Shown: positions 1-4,935 of the stretch, one piece after another
Layout: every line of letters starts with the position of its first letter
How positions within the stretch are numbered: the stretch's first letter is position 1
DNA from: Acidobacteriota bacterium
GTDB taxonomy: Bacteria; Acidobacteriota; Vicinamibacteria; Vicinamibacterales; UBA2999
Reading direction: 5' to 3'
Length of the DNA stretch: 11,020 nucleotides
Assembly (NCBI GenBank): GCA_947465275.1
Contig: CANIAI010000036.1
Span: forward strand, 1 to 11,020
Notes under the pieces: model-generated
Seen by the model: only the letters and a program-made list of their open reading frames with translations
Told to the model about the DNA's origin: nothing
Database searches by the model: none
Position numbers and translations under genes: made by a program

Positions 1-859
1 GCATCACTTCGGACACCGCCCGCGGCGGCCGCCGCATCTTCGGGTACAACCAGCCCGTTTCGCGGAAGACAGGGTAGCCGGCGATGCGGCTCGCGAAGAG
101 CTGCTTCGTCCTGACGTCCGATGCCGCCGCCTGCCAGGGCACAATTCCGATTCCCAGCCCCGTCCTGACCATCACCTTGATGATCTCGACGTTCTCCGTT
201 TCCATGACGATTTCAGCGTCGATTCGCTCACGGGCGAACAGGTCGTTGACCACGCGTCGCGTGATGGATCCGCTCTCAAACAGGATGAAGGGCTGCCGAT
301 TGAGCTCCGCGGGGTCCACCTGCTTCCGGTGAGCGAACGGATGGTCGGGATAGCTGACCAGGAGCAGTTCCTCCTTCAGGACCGGGACTGACTCGAGGTC
401 GGGCTGATCGATCGGCAGGGTGAGTAGCCCGAGGTCGGCGCCACCTGAGCGCAGCATCGCGATGGATCGCTCCGTGCTGCCCACCGTAATCTTGAGGTCG
501 AGGTTCGGGTGCACCCGGCGAATCTCGGAGAGCAGCGTCGGGAAGACGTACAGGCAGACCGTCATGCCGCCAACGAGACGGAGCGTCCCGCGCAGCGTCT
601 CCTGTGTGTCGCTGATGGCCTCGACCGTGTCCTGCAGGTCCTGGAAGACCCGCGTGCTCAGCTGCAGCAGCGCCTCGCCGGCAGGGGTGATGCGGATGCG
701 CCGCCCGATCCGGTGAAACACCGACTCACCGAGTTCCTCTTCGAGCAGCAGGATCTGCCGGCTGATCGCCGACTGCGAGACGTGCAGCTTGTGACCCGCC
801 GCGGTGAAGGATCCGGTGTCCGCGATGGCGCGGATGATCTCGAGCTGCCGAAGGTCCAT
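1..859 (-). CDS. LysR-family transcriptional regulator (partial, C-terminus beyond window)
   Basis: Reading leftward from the ATG at 859, the frame stays open for 286 codons to the window edge, so only the last few residues are likely missing (LysR proteins are usually about 290-330 residues). The N-terminus has the classic LysR winged helix-turn-helix: it begins MDLRQLEIIRAIADTGSFTA, with the recognition helix around residues 27-37 (VSQSAISRQI) and then LEEELGESVFHR and RITPAG. From about residue 90 comes a periplasmic-binding-type effector domain (FPTLLSEIRRVHPNLDL, then a G(L)GIGIVP segment near the C-terminus). This architecture normally gives a DNA-binding tetramer responding to a small metabolite. 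The effector cannot be told from sequence. There is no Shine-Dalgarno, and a promoter-like pair sits so close that the mRNA may be leaderless. The gene lies 32 bp after the methyltransferase stop on the same strand, so read-through is also possible. Confidence 0.93.
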   Translation of the reverse strand, partial: MDLRQLEIIRAIADTGSFTAAGHKLHVSQSAISRQILLLEEELGESVFHRIGRRIRITPAGEALLQLSTRVFQDLQDTVEAISDTQETLRGTLRLVGGMTVCLYVFPTLLSEIRRVHPNLDLKITVGSTERSIAMLRSGGADLGLLTLPIDQPDLESVPVLKEELLLVSYPDHPFAHRKQVDPAELNRQPFILFESGSITRRVVNDLFARERIDAEIVMETENVEIIKVMVRTGLGIGIVPWQAAASDVRTKQLFASRIAGYPVFRETGWLYPKMRRPPRAVSEVM

Positions 860-867
860 GCAGGCAG

Positions 868-895
868 ATTACATGCGCTCAGCGCATGCACTCAA
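868..895 (-). promoter_or_regulatory. Putative promoter of the LysR gene
   Basis: On the minus strand, TTGAGT (895-890, 4 of 6 matches to the -35 consensus) and TGTAAT (873-868, 5 of 6 matches to the -10 consensus) are separated by 16 nt. Transcription would start around 861-860, leaving one or two bases before the ATG at 859, that is, a nearly leaderless message. This fits the lack of a ribosome binding site. The -35 overlaps the TGA stop of the upstream methyltransferase (894-892). Inferred from spacing and consensus only. Confidence 0.45.
872..888. promoter_or_regulatory. 17-nt perfect palindrome, candidate LysR-type operator (T-N11-A box)
   Basis: The sequence catgcgctcagcgcatg is a perfect inverted repeat with 8-bp arms around one central base. 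It contains a T at 874 and an A at 886 separated by 11 bases, the T-N11-A geometry typical of LysR-family binding sites. It starts 13 bp upstream of the regulator's start codon and nearly fills the spacer between the proposed -35 and -10, the expected place for autorepression. The palindrome is seen directly; binding by the adjacent regulator is inferred. Confidence 0.55.
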
Positions 896-1764
896 GCAGA
901 CGTATGCGCTGCACGGGTGCGTTCGACGGCTTCCTTTAGGTAGCTTTCGTCCATCTCGATGCCGACGAAGTCGATGCCCAACTGCGCGCAGGCCACGGCC
1001 GTTGAGCCGAGCCCCATGAAGGGGTCGGCCACCGTGCGGAGGCGGGGGAGCCCGTGCAGACGCAGGCACATCTCCGGCAGCCGCGGGGGAAAGGTCGCGG
1101 GATGCGGACGATCGCGGTCGCGGCTCTGGATCGTGTCGTAGGGAATGAACCACGAATTCCCCCGGCACCGGAGGCCGCCAGAGCCCTGCTGCCACCGGGC
1201 CACGTTCGACTGGTCCTGGTAGGGCACCCCGATGGCCTGGCGGTCGAGCGGCGTGTCGCCGGCATGGGTGAAGTGGAAGACGAACTCGTGGCAGTCGTTG
1301 ACGAATCGCCGGCTGTTGATCGGCTTGTAATGACCCACCGCGAGCCCCTCGGCGAGCTCACCGGCGAGGCGCCCCCGGACGGCAGCCTTGTCGAGCGCGA
1401 TCGACTTGATCCAGTGGAACGTGTTCTGGAGCCGCAGATGCGGACGAACCGCCTGCGCGACGTCCATCGCAATCCAGGGGTCGGTCGGCTTGGCGCCTAC
1501 GTTCAGGAACAGCGACCCGGTCGGAGCCAGACACCGTTGGGCCTGACCGACCCAGTCCCCTGTCCAGCGCAGGTAGTCAGGTCGCGGCAGCGTGTCGTCG
1601 TAACTGCGGTAGGCAATACCCAGGTTATAGGGCGGCGACGTCACGATCGCATCGAGCGAGGCACCCGGCAGCCCCGCGAGGACGTCGACGCAATCGCCCA
1701 GGTAGAACCGGAAAGTGGCCTGGCCGAGCGTGAGGGTGGTGTGGGGCTTGGGAGGACGGGGCAC
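892..1764 (-). CDS. Orphan DNA methyltransferase, N4-cytosine/N6-adenine type, beta class
   Basis: A 290-residue protein that should transfer a methyl group from S-adenosylmethionine to an exocyclic amino group of cytosine or adenine in DNA. The catalytic motif IV is TSPPY at residues 42-46 (followed by NLGI). A central, variable recognition region follows. Then come the HPATFP segment (221-226, motif X) and the SAM-binding motif I, DPFMGLGS (247-254), followed by VGIEMDESY (267-275). The order IV, recognition region, X, I is that of the beta class. The GTG at 1764 is the first possible start, because an in-frame TAA lies five codons upstream. TSPPY occurs in both N4-cytosine and N6-adenine enzymes, so I cannot name the base. 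No restriction endonuclease gene is adjacent: neighbours are a small Cys/His protein upstream and a LysR regulator downstream. A role in epigenetic regulation or protection is therefore possible but unproven. Confidence 0.92.
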   Translation of the reverse strand: MPRPPKPHTTLTLGQATFRFYLGDCVDVLAGLPGASLDAIVTSPPYNLGIAYRSYDDTLPRPDYLRWTGDWVGQAQRCLAPTGSLFLNVGAKPTDPWIAMDVAQAVRPHLRLQNTFHWIKSIALDKAAVRGRLAGELAEGLAVGHYKPINSRRFVNDCHEFVFHFTHAGDTPLDRQAIGVPYQDQSNVARWQQGSGGLRCRGNSWFIPYDTIQSRDRDRPHPATFPPRLPEMCLRLHGLPRLRTVADPFMGLGSTAVACAQLGIDFVGIEMDESYLKEAVERTRAAHTSA

Positions 1765-1777
1765 GCGAGCTTCATCT

Positions 1778-1804
1778 TACCGGAGCGGCTCGGCCGGTCC
1801 GGTA
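1778..1804 (-). terminator. Stable hairpin between the small protein gene and the methyltransferase gene
   Basis: TACCGGA at 1778-1784 pairs with TCCGGTA at 1798-1804. Inside, CGGC (1786-1789) pairs with GCCG (1793-1796) across a three-base loop, leaving one G opposite G mismatch. It lies 16 nt after the small gene's stop and 13 nt before the methyltransferase GTG. It has no following T-run on the minus strand, so it may be a weak terminator, an mRNA-end stabiliser, or a structure limiting methyltransferase translation. The structure is clear; the role is inferred. Confidence 0.4.
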
Positions 1805-1820
1805 TCCGCGTGCGCGGCGT

Positions 1821-2036
1821 TCAGGAGGCGCGAAGCGCCAGGGGTCGAATGTCGGCACGCGCCGGTTTGGCGCGCTCGATGGACAGGGTGTGGTTGCGCC
1901 GATGCGCACCGGACTCGCAGCCGGCGCCTTTCTCCTCGACGTAGGCCACTGTGCGGTCAGTCGCGAGCTCGCGATACTCACCGACCACGCATCCGCAGCT
2001 CAACGTCTGAAACCCGAGCAGCCGCACCAGGCTCAT
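1821..2036 (-). CDS. Small Cys/His-containing conserved hypothetical protein (71 aa)
   Basis: The 71-residue product begins MSLVRLLGFQ. I do not know its function, but it resembles short conserved proteins I associate with Acidobacteriota (recall, not a search). It has C14-x-C16 near the start, then GAGC40, H45 and H49 close to the middle, spacing that could bind a metal such as zinc. There is no signal peptide or membrane segment, and the C-terminal 20 residues are basic. The ATG at 2036 is chosen because a strong GGAGG lies four bases upstream. The frame stays open further upstream, and an ATG at 2177 would give 118 residues, but it has no such ribosome binding site. It is read in the same direction as the membrane protein upstream and the methyltransferase downstream. 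Confidence 0.68.
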   Translation of the reverse strand: MSLVRLLGFQTLSCGCVVGEYRELATDRTVAYVEEKGAGCESGAHRRNHTLSIERAKPARADIRPLALRAS

Positions 2037-2190
2037 GACCCCTCCACCCTGAACCCGAGCAAGCGGCGTACCGCAGAGCTCGGCGCGTGACGGGTCCGCG
2101 ACATACAGGACCGCCGTCCGGAGAATCGGCTGGTTGTCTCGAAAACATGAGTCGGTGCCGTACACGGCCGGCTCCATTGGGTTCAACGGG

Positions 2191-2218
2191 TTGGATTCGG
2201 GTCGGTCGCGCGATCCAA
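2191..2218 (-). terminator. Weak inverted repeat just after the membrane protein gene
   Basis: TTGGAT (2191-2196) and ATCCAA (2213-2218) are perfect complements directly abutting the stop codon at 2221-2219. With a one-base bulge the stem extends by a further two pairs. There is no T-run after it. It could end or protect the membrane protein transcript. The remaining sequence up to the small gene (2037-2190) shows no other gene or RNA that I can support. Confidence 0.25.
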
Positions 2219-2824
2219 TCAGGCCTGACCGAGTTGCCGCGCACGCACAGCCTTGAAACTCTCGAGTTCGACCGCCCGCTGCCGCGCGGCGGCCCCGCGG
2301 GCCCGGACGACACGGCCGACGAAGATCACGTGCAGCACCCCCAGCACCCCGAGTTCCAGCCGGGTCGGCGATGGCAGCAGCACCGGGATCATGTTGATGA
2401 AGGTGGCGCCGATGAAGACCACCGTGAACAGTGGGTCGATGCCGCCGCCGGGCAGGGCAGGGCCGACGGATGTAACGGACGATTCCCACAGTGGCCCGTC
2501 CGGGGTCGTCTCGTAATAGACCTGCAGGTAACGGCCGACCCTCTCCACGCCGACATGCAGGGCGTGGATGGCCTCGAATCCCGCAACGAGTACGACCAGC
2601 GGGACCAGCGCGGCAACCGGCACGTCAGCGAACAACAGGATCGCGCCGCAGAGAGCGGCCCAGCCGACCATCGTGACCGGTACCAGAACCATGCGCGCGG
2701 TGCCGCGGGTCGCGATGGTTTGACGCAGGACGGCGAACTCGGTCTGGCCCAGGTTGGCGGACATCGCGACAGCATACGTCAGCGGCAGCCAGCATGCAGG
2801 GCTGCGCAGGTTTTCAGTTGCCAT
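2219..2824 (-). CDS. Four-helix integral membrane protein, function unknown
   Basis: A 201-residue hydrophobic protein whose family I cannot name. Predicted membrane helices by eye are at about residues 45-66, 69-88, 131-150 and 157-173. Between helices 2 and 3 is a polar segment rich in aromatic and charged residues (ERVGRYLQVYYE at 94-105, then GPALPGGGIDPLF at 121-133). The last 28 residues are Arg-rich and probably cytosolic. No catalytic motif is visible. The ATG at 2824 gives the full frame without a Shine-Dalgarno. An internal ATG at 2764 (residue 21, before SANLGQTEF) would remove a stretch that looks unlike the rest and is a plausible true start. The gene is divergent from the DD-peptidase. 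Confidence 0.72.
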   Translation of the reverse strand: MATENLRSPACWLPLTYAVAMSANLGQTEFAVLRQTIATRGTARMVLVPVTMVGWAALCGAILLFADVPVAALVPLVVLVAGFEAIHALHVGVERVGRYLQVYYETTPDGPLWESSVTSVGPALPGGGIDPLFTVVFIGATFINMIPVLLPSPTRLELGVLGVLHVIFVGRVVRARGAAARQRAVELESFKAVRARQLGQA

Positions 2825-2845
2825 TTACAGCTTTGTTGCTAGAAT
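2818..2845 (+). promoter_or_regulatory. Putative sigma-70-type promoter of the DD-peptidase gene
   Basis: TTGCCA (2818-2823) and TAGAAT (2840-2845), each matching five of six consensus bases, are separated by 16 bp. Transcription would start near 2852, giving a leader of about 33 nt before the GTG at 2885. The -35 overlaps the first codon of the divergent membrane protein gene if that gene starts at 2824. This stretch is clearly more AT-rich than the surrounding sequence. Confidence 0.5.
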
Positions 2846-2856
2846 GCCGATACATC

Positions 2857-2869
2857 TAACAACTTGTTA
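2857..2869. promoter_or_regulatory. 13-nt perfect palindrome downstream of the promoter, candidate operator
   Basis: taacaacttgtta is a perfect inverted repeat (TAACAA, one central base, TTGTTA) a few bases after the expected transcription start of the DD-peptidase gene. Its left half also pairs imperfectly with GTTGCTAGA at 2835-2843 (one mismatch in nine, against TCTAACAAC at 2855-2863), which overlaps the -10. Such an AT-rich symmetric site is unusual in this GC-rich sequence. The symmetry is seen; repressor binding is inferred. Confidence 0.4.
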
Positions 2870-2884
2870 CTCAAAGGGTTGCCT

Positions 2885-3958
2885 GTGATCAACACCGCGT
2901 TCAGCCGGACGACGCGCGCACTGTGCCTGATAGTGGCCCTCGGGGCGTTCGCCGTGCCTTCAGTGGCCGGTGCCGCGACCCGCAAGCCGGTTCGCCGCGC
3001 GACTGTGAGCCGCACGGTTCAGGCGCCCGCGAAGAAGACCGTCGTCCGCAAGCGGACGTCCCGCGTGGCGCGGCCGGCGGCGCGCAAGGCCGTCATTCAG
3101 GCCCGGCAGCTCCGCGAGGTGCTGCAGCCGCGCTACAAGCTGGACGCCGCTGGCTCACTGGTCCCTGACCCGCGCGCCGAAGCCGCCATCATCTACAACC
3201 CGCAGAACGGCCAGGTACTCTGGGAAGAGAACTCGAAGAACCAGCGCTCGATCGCCAGCATCACCAAGGTGATGACCGCGACCGTGTTCCTCGAGGATGA
3301 TCCGGACCTCACCCGCGAGGTCGTGGTTGACCCGCGAGACGTACGCGCCGCCTCGACCACGCACCTGCGGGCCGGTTACCGCGTCACCAACGACAACCTG
3401 CTGCACCTGCTGCTGATCGCCAGCGACAACGCGGCCGCCCGGGCGCTGGCGCGCAACTCGCGCTATGGCTACGAGGGCTTCATCGCACGGATGAATGAGA
3501 AGGCCAAGGAACTCGGGCTCGAGAGCACGTCGTACACAGACCCGTCCGGCCTGCTGTCTGACAACGTCTCGTCAGCCTACGACATGGCCAAGTTGATCAC
3601 GTTCGCCACGGGTGACGAACGGATCGGCAGCATCATGCGGACGCAGTACTACAGCTTCAACGTGGGGCGTCAGACGGTGTCGGTCCACAGCACGAACCAG
3701 CTCGTCATGCGCGGTGACGTCGACGTCGTGGGCGGCAAGACGGGCTTCATCAGCAAGGCCGGCTACTGCCTGGCGACGCTGCTGCGCCTGCCGCAGGGCG
3801 GTCCCCAGGTCGCGGTCGTCGTGCTCGGCGCCCGATCCAACGCCGGTCGCTTCTGGGAGACCCGGCACCTGTTCAACTGGCTGTCGACCAAGGCGCAGGA
3901 TCTGCTCCCGGCCCTCGCCGCGAGCGAATCCGCCGCGGCAGGCTCAGCCGCGAACTAG
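2885..3958 (+). CDS. Secreted D-alanyl-D-alanine peptidase, S11 family (PBP7/PbpG-like)
   Basis: A serine DD-peptidase acting on peptidoglycan peptides in the periplasm, as a carboxypeptidase or endopeptidase. With the GTG start it is 357 residues. All three penicillin-binding motifs are present: SITK at 125-128 (nucleophile Ser125, Lys128), SDN at 180-182 and KTG at 285-287. The signal peptide covers roughly residues 1-30 (basic start, LCLIVALGAFAVPSVAGA core). A Lys/Arg/Ala-rich linker of some 45 residues follows before the catalytic domain. The NNLLHL-like and GL.SDNVSSAYD segments recall PBP7 (PbpG) more than PBP5, and no PBP5-type C-terminal domain or membrane anchor is visible. I chose GTG at 2885 because AAAGGG lies six bases upstream and the signal peptide then begins correctly. 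TTG at 2864 would add seven residues. Confidence 0.9.
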   Translation: MINTAFSRTTRALCLIVALGAFAVPSVAGAATRKPVRRATVSRTVQAPAKKTVVRKRTSRVARPAARKAVIQARQLREVLQPRYKLDAAGSLVPDPRAEAAIIYNPQNGQVLWEENSKNQRSIASITKVMTATVFLEDDPDLTREVVVDPRDVRAASTTHLRAGYRVTNDNLLHLLLIASDNAAARALARNSRYGYEGFIARMNEKAKELGLESTSYTDPSGLLSDNVSSAYDMAKLITFATGDERIGSIMRTQYYSFNVGRQTVSVHSTNQLVMRGDVDVVGGKTGFISKAGYCLATLLRLPQGGPQVAVVVLGARSNAGRFWETRHLFNWLSTKAQDLLPALAASESAAAGSAAN

Positions 3959-3987
3959 CCCACCGCCGACCTCTCGCACTCTCGATT

Positions 3988-4010
3988 GAAGCCCGCCTCT
4001 GGCGGGCTTC
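3988..4010. terminator. Bidirectional hairpin between convergent DD-peptidase and fdhE genes
   Basis: GAAGCCCGCC (3988-3997) and GGCGGGCTTC (4001-4010) form a perfect 10-bp stem with a three-base TCT loop. It lies 29 bp after the DD-peptidase stop and 10 bp beyond the stop of the opposing gene, which suits both directions. A proper T-run is lacking on either side, with only GTCGTGT after it on the plus strand. Confidence 0.8.
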
Positions 4011-4020
4011 GTCGTGTACG

Positions 4021-4896
4021 TCAGACGTAGCCGCGCTGCATCGCCGCGGCGTCCAGCGGCAGGGTGGCGACCGAGTCGACCATCGGCATCACCGGGCGTG
4101 TGGCCCGCCGCGCGTCGTATGCCTTCAGGTACCGGTGACAGACGTCACAGCCATACACCCTGTACCGGCCGTCCGGCGTGGCGAATGACGTCACACGTGC
4201 TCGATCCTCGTTGAGGCAGTACGGACAGGTGAGCGACGGGAACTTCCACTGCAAGGCGCAGCGCGAACAGATCAGATGCCGCTCCGCCGCCGGAGTCACC
4301 ACCGAGAAGTCGGGGTCCCCGCCGCACACAGGGCAGTAGCCGTGCGTCCAGCGGGAGAGGTCTGCCCGCTGCTGCGCCACCTCGGCGCACCGGGCGAGGA
4401 ACGGACGCATGGCCAGCGTGAGTACCTGGTCAACGATCGCGTCGTCATCTGGCGCTGACGGGGCTGCGCCGGCTACGGCAGCCACGTGTCGCTCGGCGGT
4501 GCGGCGATACCACTGGCTGACCAGCGTCAGCAGGCCCATGTCGCGCCCGGCGGCCTGCACGCGCTGATAGTCGGCGTCCTCGAGCGCGCCATGGCGGCGC
4601 ATCACGTCGGCCGTCTGCCGGACCAGCAGCCGCAGGTCGGTCATCTCGATCGGAATCGCCTCGAACGCCAGCAATGGCCGTCCCTCGGCATCGTGTCGGG
4701 CCAGCGAGTCGGCGGTGATGTCGAGCCAGGGCACCGTGACGCGCGACTGCACCCGCCGGTACAGCTCGCTGAGGTCAAGATGCAGGTCGATGGCCGTGGC
4801 GAGCTCGGGGTGCTGCGCCCGAAGGAGGCGAAGCTCGGCGACCTCCCGCGTCTCCGCGCGTGGACTCCGCGGCGGCCGGACAGTCGGGTCGGACAC
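4021..4896 (-). CDS. fdhE: FdhE-like formate dehydrogenase accessory protein
   Basis: A 291-residue cytoplasmic protein. The C-terminal third has four CxxC pairs, C188/C191, C210/C213, C224/C227 and C250/C253, in the contexts CPVCGG, CSRC, CPYC and CDVC. This is the rubredoxin-like metal-binding arrangement of FdhE. In Escherichia coli FdhE binds iron and the catalytic subunits of respiratory formate dehydrogenases, and is needed for their activity. The N-terminal helical half is compatible with the family, and E. coli FdhE is of similar size (309). The GTG at 4896 is chosen because the family-like sequence starts there. The frame runs open far upstream, but that stretch is antisense to glgA. 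No formate dehydrogenase gene is in the window. The gene converges on the DD-peptidase and is divergent from glgA, with 39 bp between starts. Confidence 0.82.
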   Translation of the reverse strand: MSDPTVRPPRSPRAETREVAELRLLRAQHPELATAIDLHLDLSELYRRVQSRVTVPWLDITADSLARHDAEGRPLLAFEAIPIEMTDLRLLVRQTADVMRRHGALEDADYQRVQAAGRDMGLLTLVSQWYRRTAERHVAAVAGAAPSAPDDDAIVDQVLTLAMRPFLARCAEVAQQRADLSRWTHGYCPVCGGDPDFSVVTPAAERHLICSRCALQWKFPSLTCPYCLNEDRARVTSFATPDGRYRVYGCDVCHRYLKAYDARRATRPVMPMVDSVATLPLDAAAMQRGYV

Positions 4897-4902
4897 GCCG
4901 CG

Positions 4903-4908
4903 ATCATA
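4903..4908 (-). promoter_or_regulatory. Possible -10 element for a leaderless fdhE transcript
   Basis: TATGAT on the minus strand (4908-4903, five of six consensus matches) ends six bases before the GTG at 4896, so transcription would begin at or next to the start codon. No convincing -35 lies 16-18 bp upstream, and no Shine-Dalgarno is present. The whole divergent gap to glgA is only 39 bp. Weak support. Confidence 0.28.
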
Positions 4909-4935
4909 CACGCGGGTGGTAATGTTGGGATACCG

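Noticed and set aside
1054..1944. A 296-codon plus-strand frame opposite the methyltransferase
   Set aside because: The minus strand carries all methyltransferase motifs; this frame is the usual antisense open frame of GC-rich genes.
2011..2061. A 10-bp direct repeat aacccgagca at 2011-2020 and 2052-2061
   Set aside because: One copy lies in the small gene and one just upstream of it. Two copies of a short repeat are compatible with chance, and no further copies or mobile-element context are present.
2037..2218. Possible small RNA or tRNA in the 182-bp gap before the small protein gene
   Set aside because: I found no cloverleaf, no T-loop-like sequence and no promoter-terminator pair; only the short inverted repeat next to the membrane protein stop.
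2087..2842. A 251-codon plus-strand frame opposite the membrane protein
   Set aside because: Its product is Asp/Arg/Gln/His-rich without motifs, while the minus strand gives coherent membrane helices.
4486..4935. An N-terminal extension of glgA starting at 4486
   Set aside because: It is antisense to the fdhE-like gene, and GlgA proteins begin at MRILMVASE, encoded from 4936.
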